A stretch of 51,201 nucleotides of DNA from Bacteroidales bacterium UBA5072 (GTDB lineage: Bacteria > Bacteroidota > Bacteroidia > Bacteroidales > UBA10428), in the NCBI GenBank assembly GCA_002415855.1, contig DIAS01000136.1, positions 1 through 51,201 on the forward strand. The letters run 5' to 3'. The notes beneath the pieces are model-generated. The model saw nothing but the letters and a program-made list of their open reading frames with translations, did not search any database and was not told where the DNA came from. A program made the translations under genes and the position numbers. Below, one piece after another: positions 16,863 to 24,029 of the stretch. Every line of letters begins with the position of its first letter. Positions within the stretch are counted from its first letter, which is position 1.

Positions 16863-17993
16863 ATGTTATTCAGCGAGATAATAGGACAGGAATTGTTAAA
16901 AAGCCGGTTGATCCATACGGTCAGGGATAACCGTGTAAGCCATGCCTGGCTGATGTTCGGCCCCGAAGGAGCAGGTGCCTTGCCCCTCGCTTTGGCCTTT
17001 GCCCAATATATATTGTGCACAAACCGGGGAGAGGCGGATTCATGTGGTATATGCGCCGGATGCAACAAGAACAACAAACTGATCCATCCCGATCTTCATT
17101 TTGTGTATCCGGTAAACAAAACCCGTTCTGTTGATAAGGAAACTGTGGTATGCGATGATTTTATCGCTGAATGGCGGGGATTTCTTTTAAAGAATCCATA
17201 TGGAAGACTAACACAATGGTTTGATTGGATCGATCTGGAAAACAAACAGGGTATTATCAATACGGAGGAAAGCAAGCGGCTTGCTGGCAAGCTGAACCTG
17301 AAATCATTCGAATCGGATTATAAGGTTGCTATCCTATGGCAGCCGGAAAAGATGAATGATCAGGCGTCCAACAAACTTCTCAAGCTGCTTGAAGAACCTC
17401 CGCCCTTGACTGTTTTCATCCTGGTCAGTGAAAACCCTGATCAGTTGCTGGCTACTATAAGATCACGCTGCATGCCGATCAAGGTACCGCGAATAAGTGA
17501 AAAGTCGCTTGCAGAGGCACTCATGGCAAGACACGGATTGGATCAGGCCAGGGCGATAAATGTGGAAAGGCTTGCGGGTGGTAATTATTGTAAAGTCCTT
17601 GATCTTATTGAAGGATCCGAGGATGTCAGTTACAATTTAAATAAATTCAGGGATCTCATGAGGAGTTGCTTCAGGAAGAGTATCCCCGAATTGATCCGGT
17701 TGGCGGAAGAACTGGCTGCCCTGAACCGCGAGAATCAGAAATCATTCCTTGAATACGGGTTGCGGACCCTGCGTGAAAGCCTGGTCCTGCATTATGATTC
17801 GGCAGATATCGTATACATTACCGATGAAGAAAAGGGATTTACCCCGAATTTTGCACCTTTTGTGAACGGGAATAATGTGCTTTCACTTACCCATGAACTG
17901 AACAAGGCCATCCAGGATATTGAAAGAAATGCCAACGGCCGGATTGTCTTTTTGGATATGGCCTTAAAGCTTTCAGCCCTGATTAAAAATTGA
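16863..17993 (+). CDS. holB: DNA polymerase III subunit delta'
   Basis: A 376-residue clamp-loader subunit. The N-terminal AAA+ domain has a degenerate P-loop (GPEGAGALPLA, without GKT/S), as expected for delta', which does not bind ATP. The zinc module C52-X8-C61-X2-C64-X2-C67 is present, with the sensor/SRC motif IRSRCMPIKV and LLKLLEEPPPLTVF. The chosen ATG begins with the family-typical FSEIIGQELLKSRL. Its 3' end overlaps the convergent LytTR regulator gene by 11 nt. Confidence 0.92.
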   Translation: MLFSEIIGQELLKSRLIHTVRDNRVSHAWLMFGPEGAGALPLALAFAQYILCTNRGEADSCGICAGCNKNNKLIHPDLHFVYPVNKTRSVDKETVVCDDFIAEWRGFLLKNPYGRLTQWFDWIDLENKQGIINTEESKRLAGKLNLKSFESDYKVAILWQPEKMNDQASNKLLKLLEEPPPLTVFILVSENPDQLLATIRSRCMPIKVPRISEKSLAEALMARHGLDQARAINVERLAGGNYCKVLDLIEGSEDVSYNLNKFRDLMRSCFRKSIPELIRLAEELAALNRENQKSFLEYGLRTLRESLVLHYDSADIVYITDEEKGFTPNFAPFVNGNNVLSLTHELNKAIQDIERNANGRIVFLDMALKLSALIKN

Positions 17994-18726
17994 ACTTATC
18001 CTTCAGGTTTTTCAAGCCATTGCGGCTTACCTTGAGGGACGCACCATTCTTAAGTTTCATGATGTAGTTTTCCTTGGTATAGGGTTCCAGCTGTGTCACC
18101 TGGTCGATGCGTACAATATATGAACGGTGCACCCTAACAAATTTCGACGGGTCAAGATGGTCCTCATAATACTTCATGGTGCCCTGCTTCAAATGTTTAC
18201 CCTCGTCGGTATAAACCATGATATAATCATCCTGGGCTTCGAGATAAATAATCCGGTCAACGGGTATGACCCTGATTTTAGTGCCTGTTTTCACAACAAT
18301 TCGCTCGAGCTTTTCGGTCAAGGGTTGTCCTACCAGCAGTTTCATCCGGTCATCTTTTGCACCGGCCCGGATCTTTTCCTTCGCTTTTTCGAGGGCAGCC
18401 ATCAGTCTCTCCTGTGAATAGGGTTTAAGCAGATAATCCACGGCATTCATTTCAAAAGCCCGGATAGCGTGATCGTTGTGTGCTGTTATGAATATGGTTA
18501 CCGGAGGATTGTCAATAAGCTCGAGCATCTCGAATCCGTTGATCTTTGGCATCTGGATATCCAGAAGGACAAGATCGGGTTTAAGTTCCGCGATGCTCCT
18601 TGCGCCTTCGAACCCATTCTCACATTCCCCAATGATCTGTATGTCGGGCTGGTCTTTCAGGTAGTTTTTGATCAGCTCCCTGGCCAGTTGTTCGTCATCG
18701 ATGATAAGAGCCCTGATGGTTTCCAT
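17983..18726 (-). CDS. LytTR-family response regulator
   Basis: A 247-residue regulator with an N-terminal receiver domain (D10/D11, phosphoacceptor D56 in LVLLDIQMPK) and a C-terminal LytTR DNA-binding domain at about 140-247 (VIPVDRIIYLEAQDDY, then FVRVHRSYIVRIDQV). It starts 5 nt after the stop of the LytS-like kinase and is the last gene of a liaF-kinase-regulator set. It is probably the kinase's partner and may control envelope genes, including its own operon. Confidence 0.94.
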   Translation of the reverse strand: METIRALIIDDEQLARELIKNYLKDQPDIQIIGECENGFEGARSIAELKPDLVLLDIQMPKINGFEMLELIDNPPVTIFITAHNDHAIRAFEMNAVDYLLKPYSQERLMAALEKAKEKIRAGAKDDRMKLLVGQPLTEKLERIVVKTGTKIRVIPVDRIIYLEAQDDYIMVYTDEGKHLKQGTMKYYEDHLDPSKFVRVHRSYIVRIDQVTQLEPYTKENYIMKLKNGASLKVSRNGLKNLKDKFNF

Positions 18727-18731
18727 AATTA

Positions 18732-19781
18732 TTAAATTTGCGGAAAGATAATAGTAACCTCAAAATTTCTGTTGTCTTTTTTAATTGTAAGCAGGTCGTC
18801 GCGATTATAGAGAATGCGAAGCCGGCTTCGTATGTTCCTTAACCCGATGCCTTCGCCTTTGTTGTATTGAAATTCCGGATCCCATTCATTCCGGATAACT
18901 ACACTCAAGGCCGAAGAATTGCAGCTGCAGGCCATTTCGATAGTTGATCCTTCGGTGCTTTCATATACGCCATATTTGACAGCGTTCTCCAATAACGGTT
19001 GTAAAATAAGTCCCGGCAGTTTTAATTTACAGCAGGCTTCCTGAATATCCTGTTTCACCACCAACCGCTTCCCGAACCGGATTTTTTCGATGTCGAGGTA
19101 ACGGTTAATGTTGTTGATTTCCCGGTCGAGAGAAGTAAGCTTTTCATCTTTGTTGGAAGTGGTATACCGTAAAAACTCAGATAATTTGATGATCATTTCC
19201 TGTGCTTTGGAAGGTTCAATCATGGTGAGTGAGCTGATGGAATTCAGGCTGTTGAACAGGAAATGGGGATTAATCTGTGATTTGAGCGAGTTCAGTTCCG
19301 ATTCCTTCACCAATGCCTTCAGTTCTGCCTCTTTAATCAGGTTTTCCTTATTGTTCCGGTAAAAAATGATCAGGTAGTATACCATGATGATGACTTCGTA
19401 GTACAACAAGCCGATACCGGCTCTCCACGGCAAGGACTTACGGATGAAGCCCAAATAAATCTGATCGGTGCTGTACATTGAAACCAAAAGAAAGTAGGTG
19501 AGTCCAAGCCAGAATCCGACAGCCAGCAGGCATCCTACCACATTGTTGATGATAACGCTTATGAGTTTCTCATCCTCGTCTTTTCCGTAAAAAATGGGAT
19601 ACCAAAGACCCAATCCGATGGAGCCGAACAGCAGATTTGAAACGACCGAATCTGCCATTGCAGTTCCGACAGAGATGTGACCGGAGAATACTAACAGGAA
19701 AATATGGAAACATATTACTATGAACCATATTCCCAGATAGTAATAAAACGTCTTCCTGCCGGATATGATCGGATTTTGCAT
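18732..19781 (-). CDS. LytS-type membrane sensor histidine kinase
   Basis: A 349-residue kinase with about four hydrophobic segments in residues 12-145, then a short cytoplasmic helix and the His_kinase domain with phosphoacceptor H173 in the signature SQINPHFLFNSLN. The ATPase region has LILQPLLENAVKYG and GEGIGLRNIRSRL. The partner LytTR regulator is 5 nt downstream and a LiaF-like membrane protein ends 20 nt upstream, pointing to an envelope-sensing module. Confidence 0.93.
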   Translation of the reverse strand: MQNPIISGRKTFYYYLGIWFIVICFHIFLLVFSGHISVGTAMADSVVSNLLFGSIGLGLWYPIFYGKDEDEKLISVIINNVVGCLLAVGFWLGLTYFLLVSMYSTDQIYLGFIRKSLPWRAGIGLLYYEVIIMVYYLIIFYRNNKENLIKEAELKALVKESELNSLKSQINPHFLFNSLNSISSLTMIEPSKAQEMIIKLSEFLRYTTSNKDEKLTSLDREINNINRYLDIEKIRFGKRLVVKQDIQEACCKLKLPGLILQPLLENAVKYGVYESTEGSTIEMACSCNSSALSVVIRNEWDPEFQYNKGEGIGLRNIRSRLRILYNRDDLLTIKKDNRNFEVTIIFPQI

Positions 19782-19800
19782 TTACGCCCCTTTTGCCGGA

Positions 19801-20595
19801 TTAATCGAAGTAGCTTTTGATATCTCCGCCGCCAAAAATAACTGTTCCTTTAATAATCAGTTGGGAACCTTGCTCGGTACCTGCTTCAGGTGATTTGTAG
19901 CGATGTTTGTCGTTAAAACCGCCAAACAGTGACATTACCCTGATTTTTACGGTCCAGCCTTCAGGAACAATCAGCTTCATGCCGCCAAAAAGACAGAATA
20001 CATCAATGTAATTGTCTCCCGGGGCCAACTTGGCTTTCAGCATGTTGTAATTAAGTCCTCCAAAAATAGCGGTGACCTTACCTCCCTGAAACTGCTGGGA
20101 TGTAACCACCCTGTCACCCCCGCCAAAGACAGCCACTTCGTCAATCACATGCTCACCTTCGATGAGGGTTTTTTTTTCGGGATTCCTGTCCAGCTGGTGT
20201 CTGAAGATGATCATCAAACCAGCCAGAACAAGCAGGGCTGGCAGAAAGACCTCCCAGAAATTAAAATGGACAATATACAAGACGTTTTTCAGATAGAACG
20301 CACCGCCGATGACGAGCAGAATAATTCCCGTTGAACGGTTGCCACGGCCTGAGATAAAGATCAGACCGAGAACGATCAGGATGGCCTCCCAGGTGAATAC
20401 ATACCTTTGCAACTGATAGGTAAAGAAGTTCAAATTATTGACCAGAAGTACCACGCCCAACAGGACGATACCCACACCAAGCCATAATCTTCGGTCGGTA
20501 TGCCGGTAGTCATTCATCCAATCCTTTCTTCTCCAGTGACCGGATATCCTATGCCTTTCATCTTTGTTCCCAAAGTCATTCATATTTGTTTCCAT
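19801..20595 (-). CDS. LiaF-like membrane protein
   Basis: A 264-residue protein. Three or four short hydrophobic segments lie at about 37-130 (LWLGVGIVLLGVVLL, then AILIVLGLIFI and others), followed by a C-terminal beta-solenoid-like domain with five spaced FGG motifs (VAVFGGGD, TAIFGGLN, CLFGGMKL, SLFGGFND, VIFGGGDIKS). This is the layout of LiaF/YvqF proteins, which in Firmicutes inhibit an envelope-stress kinase. The start at 20595 is fixed by AGGAGG (plus coordinates 20603-20608) 7 nt upstream, unusual in this phylum. It heads a three-gene operon with the LytS-like kinase and LytTR regulator, so a regulatory role on that kinase is a reasonable inference. Confidence 0.88.
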   Translation of the reverse strand: METNMNDFGNKDERHRISGHWRRKDWMNDYRHTDRRLWLGVGIVLLGVVLLVNNLNFFTYQLQRYVFTWEAILIVLGLIFISGRGNRSTGIILLVIGGAFYLKNVLYIVHFNFWEVFLPALLVLAGLMIIFRHQLDRNPEKKTLIEGEHVIDEVAVFGGGDRVVTSQQFQGGKVTAIFGGLNYNMLKAKLAPGDNYIDVFCLFGGMKLIVPEGWTVKIRVMSLFGGFNDKHRYKSPEAGTEQGSQLIIKGTVIFGGGDIKSYFD

Positions 20596-20602
20596 GATTA
20601 GT

Positions 20603-20608
20603 CCTCCT
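20603..20608 (-). promoter_or_regulatory. Strong Shine-Dalgarno before the LiaF-like gene
   Basis: AGGAGG on the minus strand, 7 nt before the ATG. Most other genes in the window have no comparable motif. Confidence 0.6.
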
Positions 20609-20625
20609 GAAATTAATATTTAGAT

Positions 20626-20633
20626 CAAATGTA
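20626..20633 (-). promoter_or_regulatory. Putative -7 box of the liaF-kinase-regulator operon
   Basis: TACATTTG on the minus strand, a perfect TAnnTTTG, 30 nt upstream of the liaF-like ATG. No -33 TTG at the usual spacing, which could mean an activator is needed. Confidence 0.4.
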
Positions 20634-20729
20634 ACCATGTTTGCCAAAGTGCAGAAGAAATATTCGGTGAATTACGGGTGGGGATCGGTGAACGGTGATT
20701 GAACCGGACCAGGAGATACCTGAAGCAGA

Positions 20730-20756
20730 TCAGGCGTAGTTTCTTCCTACGCCTGA
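20730..20756. repeat. 10-bp perfect inverted repeat between gpmA and the liaF operon
   Basis: TCAGGCGTAG (20730-20739) and CTACGCCTGA (20747-20756) flank a 7-nt loop, 66 nt after the gpmA stop. There is no T-run on either side, so it may be a Rho-assisted terminator, an mRNA end or an operator. The rest of the gap (20596-20821) shows nothing else. Confidence 0.45.
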
Positions 20757-20821
20757 CAGACCAATCCTATTTGCTTGGTAAGGCAATGAATGCCTCACGA
20801 CATGCTATGAACCATTGTGCA

Positions 20822-21568
20822 CTACTTGGCTTTCCCCTGATTGGCTACTGAATCCATTGCCTTCCTGATGGCTTCCTGGTCGCCCAGGTAGTAATGGCGC
20901 AAAGGTTTCAGCTCATTATTGAGTTCATATACCAAAGGAATGCCCGTTGGAATGTTCAATTCGATTATTTCCTCGTCCGACATGTTGTCGAGGTATTTCA
21001 CAAGGGCACGCAGACTATTCCCGTGGGCTGCGATCAGCACACGTTTACCCGATTTAACGGTAGGAACGATCGTTTCGTGCCAGTAAGGCAGAAATCTCTC
21101 CACAGTATCTTTCAAACACTCGGTGGTAGGAATATCCTTGGCAGGAAGGTTTTTATAGGCTGGATGGTTTCCGGGGTATCTGGGATCAGCTCTTTCAAGT
21201 GGAGGAGGGGGAACGTCGTAGCTTCTGCGCCATATTTTAACTTTTTCTTCACCGTGCAAAGCGGCAGTTTCTGATTTGTTCAAGCCCTGTAAAGCGCCAT
21301 AATGTCGTTCATTCAGCCGCCAGGTTTTAATCCAGGGTATCCACAGCTGATCCATCTCTTCGAGTGCAAGCCAGAGTGTTCTCAGCGCGCGTTTCAGAAC
21401 AGACACATAAGCAACATCAAATTCATAACCGGCCTCTTTCATCACCCTGCCGGAATTCCGGGCTTCTTCCATTCCTTTTTCGCTCAGGTCAACATCGGTC
21501 CATCCTGTAAATCGGTTTTCTTTATTCCAGGTACTTTCACCGTGACGCAACAAAACAATTTTGTACAT
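20822..21568 (-). CDS. gpmA: 2,3-bisphosphoglycerate-dependent phosphoglycerate mutase
   Basis: A 248-residue glycolytic mutase interconverting 3- and 2-phosphoglycerate. The phosphohistidine H9 lies in LLRHGESTWN. The FTGWTDVDLSEKG motif, the WRLNERHYGALQGLNK loop and the second-histidine motif IAAHGNSLRALVKYL are all present. Length is exactly that expected for the cofactor-dependent (dPGM) form. It has its own -7 box and is not close enough to neighbours to be an operon member. Confidence 0.96.
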   Translation of the reverse strand: MYKIVLLRHGESTWNKENRFTGWTDVDLSEKGMEEARNSGRVMKEAGYEFDVAYVSVLKRALRTLWLALEEMDQLWIPWIKTWRLNERHYGALQGLNKSETAALHGEEKVKIWRRSYDVPPPPLERADPRYPGNHPAYKNLPAKDIPTTECLKDTVERFLPYWHETIVPTVKSGKRVLIAAHGNSLRALVKYLDNMSDEEIIELNIPTGIPLVYELNNELKPLRHYYLGDQEAIRKAMDSVANQGKAK

Positions 21569-21620
21569 CGATAAATGATTTAGATTATAAGTTAACTACA
21601 TACGATAGCATACAACAGAA

Positions 21621-21628
21621 CAAATATA
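21621..21628 (-). promoter_or_regulatory. Putative -7 box of gpmA
   Basis: TATATTTG on the minus strand, a perfect TAnnTTTG, 53 nt upstream of the gpmA ATG, giving a leader of about 45 nt. Confidence 0.4.
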
Positions 21629-21655
21629 CAAAACAACACCATACAAAAAGAAAAT

Positions 21656-21877
21656 TCAGGCAGGTCCCCCGTATGCATATCCGATTTTTTCAACCGCCGA
21701 CCTGACCTGCTCCAGGTCTATCGATTCACCCGTCAGCACAACCTCGCCGCTGGAGAGGTCAGCAACAGCAGCGTCAATTCCAGCCAGTTTTTTCAGGCTC
21801 ATCTCAACATTCATTTTGCAATGTCCGCAATTCATTCCGGTCACTTTGACTTTCACTTTTTCCATAGCTTTCCGCAT
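21656..21877 (-). CDS. HMA-domain metal-binding protein (CopZ-like)
   Basis: A 73-residue single heavy-metal-associated domain with the metal-binding motif GMNCGHC (C17 and C20). The family usually carries Cu(I), sometimes Zn or Cd. Its ATG shares the A of the upstream TAA stop (TAATG), so it is translationally coupled to the CDF exporter gene. A later ATG at 21865 is possible. No copper P-type ATPase is nearby. The context therefore suggests metal delivery to or sensing for the CDF exporter, but this is inference. Confidence 0.88.
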   Translation of the reverse strand: MRKAMEKVKVKVTGMNCGHCKMNVEMSLKKLAGIDAAVADLSSGEVVLTGESIDLEQVRSAVEKIGYAYGGPA

Positions 21878-22809
21878 TAATTTGAATGAATCATATTCTT
21901 GTCTTCACAACAATTGTATTCATACTGTATAGTAACATGATTGATGTTGAATTTGTTTTTCAGTATTCCGTGAATCAATGTTTTTAGCGTTTCTGTTTCG
22001 CTGATCTTCAGATCCGACTTCAGGTCGATATGACATTCAAAATGGATGTCCTGGTCATTCAGGTTCCAGGCGTGGACGTGATGAATATTATCGATTTCCG
22101 GGATAGATTCCAGGGCGGTTTTTACCTCCAGCAGGTTGAGACCCTGTGGGGTGGCCTGCATCAGAATATCGACAGCTTCTTTGAGAATGCTGAAGGTTTC
22201 TTTAAGCAGGTATATTCCCAGGAGAAAAGTAACCAGGGGATCGATCCAGTACAGATCAAAGAAATAGATTATCACGGCAGTGATGATTACCACCACCGAT
22301 GAAACGGTATCGCCCAGCAAATGCAAATATGCAGCCCTGACATTGATGTTTTTTCCGGTATGCCGTCTTAAAAGGATTACGGAAAACAAATTTGCCAGAA
22401 ATCCGATGATCGCCACGATGAGCATGATCCTTCCTCTAACAGGTTCAGGATTCCGAAGCCGATGATATGCCTCAATAAACAGATAAACAATAATTACAAC
22501 CAGCACTATGGCATTAAACAAGGCAGACAGTATTTCGATCCGTTTATAGCCGAAGGTCTTTTTGTGGTTATGATCCCTTTTGCTGATCAGGTTGGCCAGG
22601 TAGGCGATGAAAAGTGCAGCGGTATCCCCGAGATTATGCAGGGCGTCAGAGATCAAGGCAAGGCTGTTGGAGATGACACCGCCTATTACCTCGGCAACAG
22701 CGACGGTCAGGTTCAGGAGAGTAGAAACCAGCAGGTTTTTCTGGGTTCTGTCCTGACCCGTCAAATCGTAATGATGGTTATGGTGGTGGTTATGATCCGG
22801 TGATTTCAT
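21877..22809 (-). CDS. CDF-family divalent cation exporter (CzcD/ZnT-like)
   Basis: A 310-residue transporter with a His-rich cytoplasmic N-terminus (DHNHHHNHHYD), six hydrophobic segments and a C-terminal cytoplasmic domain ending in CCEDKN. The metal sites HxxxD in TM2 (H58/D62) and TM5 (H163/D167) are the pattern of zinc-selective CDF proteins. It probably exports Zn2+ (or Co/Cd) in exchange for protons. The start overlaps the lgt 3' end by 20 nt and its stop overlaps the HMA gene start, so lgt, the exporter and the HMA protein look like one translationally linked unit. Confidence 0.92.
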   Translation of the reverse strand: MKSPDHNHHHNHHYDLTGQDRTQKNLLVSTLLNLTVAVAEVIGGVISNSLALISDALHNLGDTAALFIAYLANLISKRDHNHKKTFGYKRIEILSALFNAIVLVVIIVYLFIEAYHRLRNPEPVRGRIMLIVAIIGFLANLFSVILLRRHTGKNINVRAAYLHLLGDTVSSVVVIITAVIIYFFDLYWIDPLVTFLLGIYLLKETFSILKEAVDILMQATPQGLNLLEVKTALESIPEIDNIHHVHAWNLNDQDIHFECHIDLKSDLKISETETLKTLIHGILKNKFNINHVTIQYEYNCCEDKNMIHSN

Positions 22810-23914
22810 ATTTCTTTGGCCATTTTAATACAATTAAAGCCAATCCGATAACAATAAAAGGAATACTAAGCATCTGCCCCATGTTTAGGGTCATGGTATC
22901 TTCAAAGGTCTCCTGGTTTTGTTTCAGGAATTCGATAAAGAACCTGGCGGTAAAAACAAGGAATAGAAAAACTCCGAAAATGAATCCATCCCTGAGTCTT
23001 TTTTCATAAGCATAAAAAATGTACAGAAGAAGCAGGAAAATAAACAGGTAGCTGGCCGCTTCATATACCTGGGAAGGATGTCTCGGCAGTCCCCCGATCT
23101 GAGCATGCAACCAGAGCCGTTTGTCTTTGCGTTCAATATTGTAATTCAATGAATTCGTACCCAGCATAAAGACATTGTTGTCAAAATTATATTTTGTCAG
23201 GTCCAGCGGCAAAATGAGATCCCCGAAATCCCGGACTTTACTCTCATCTTTGATTCTGCGCGAAAACTGAATATTGATTTGCATCGGAACACCCTGTTCT
23301 ATAGGTAGATCAACAGTATCGACCTTGTCGTAGCTGACATCCTGAATGACATCAGCATACCTGGTGGTTAAGAGATTCGTCAGATCGTGGGTATATACAA
23401 ACCCATAATTGCTTTTGGTGGGATTTCCGTATATCTCGGAATTCATAAGGTTTCCCAGGCGGATAAAACAACCTGCAAGGGCAGTGACGATCACGATCAT
23501 GTCCATGGTCCACAAATAGGAGGATTTTGTTTTCCGGGCAAACAAGTAAATCCCGGCAAGAATACCAATGGCAGCTCCGTGGCTTGCCAGTCCCTGAAAT
23601 CCGGTAAACTCAAAATCCTTTCCAATGGTCCCCCGCCAGGGAAGAATGATTTCAAGGGGATGATGAATATAATAATCAAACTCATAGAACAGGCAATGTC
23701 CCAGCCGTGCCCCGATGATGGTGCTGATGACCATATATACAGTAAGCCGGTCGAGCAATTCCACTGAAAGGCCCTGTTTTTTGAAAACACGCAACAAAAG
23801 GATATAGCCGATGACGAATCCGAGGGCAAATAAAAGGCTGTAATACCTGATTTCGAATTTGCCGAAATCGAGCAGTTGCGGTGTCGCATTCCAGATCACA
23901 TAACCCAGTGTCAT
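22790..23914 (-). CDS. lgt: Prolipoprotein diacylglyceryl transferase
   Basis: A 374-residue inner-membrane enzyme that attaches diacylglycerol to the lipobox cysteine of prolipoproteins. It shows FEIRYYSLLFALGF near the N-terminus, IIGARLGHCLFYE, GLASHGAAIGILAG (H112) and RLGNLMNSEIYG (R152), then PRHPSQVYEA at about 277-286. The signature blocks at 160 and 277 are about 110 residues apart, against about 25-30 in E. coli-type Lgt, so there is an insertion of roughly 85 residues that should lie in the periplasmic part. Such enlarged forms occur in Bacteroidota. Several lipoprotein clients are encoded in this window. Confidence 0.93.
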   Translation of the reverse strand: MTLGYVIWNATPQLLDFGKFEIRYYSLLFALGFVIGYILLLRVFKKQGLSVELLDRLTVYMVISTIIGARLGHCLFYEFDYYIHHPLEIILPWRGTIGKDFEFTGFQGLASHGAAIGILAGIYLFARKTKSSYLWTMDMIVIVTALAGCFIRLGNLMNSEIYGNPTKSNYGFVYTHDLTNLLTTRYADVIQDVSYDKVDTVDLPIEQGVPMQINIQFSRRIKDESKVRDFGDLILPLDLTKYNFDNNVFMLGTNSLNYNIERKDKRLWLHAQIGGLPRHPSQVYEAASYLFIFLLLLYIFYAYEKRLRDGFIFGVFLFLVFTARFFIEFLKQNQETFEDTMTLNMGQMLSIPFIVIGLALIVLKWPKKYEITGS

Positions 23915-23937
23915 AATACTTGTATAAATTATTTCTG

Positions 23938-23966
23938 CAAATCTAATAAAACTAGCTATAAGGCAA
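23938..23966 (-). promoter_or_regulatory. Putative lgt promoter
   Basis: Minus strand: TTG (plus 23964-23966), 18-nt spacer, TAGATTTG (plus 23938-23945). Both elements fit the Bacteroidota consensus closely, 24 nt upstream of the lgt ATG. Confidence 0.5.
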
Positions 23967-23979
23967 CATTATTGTTGTT

Positions 23980-23987
23980 TATATTTG
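23980..23987 (+). promoter_or_regulatory. Putative -7 box of the Ig-like lipoprotein gene
   Basis: TATATTTG, a perfect TAnnTTTG, 42 nt before the ATG at 24030. It overlaps the TTG at 23985 that would start a longer frame, which argues for the downstream ATG. Confidence 0.4.
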
Positions 23988-24029
23988 CCAGGTCAACCAA
24001 ATCGGCACGATATACCTAATTTCGCAGAC

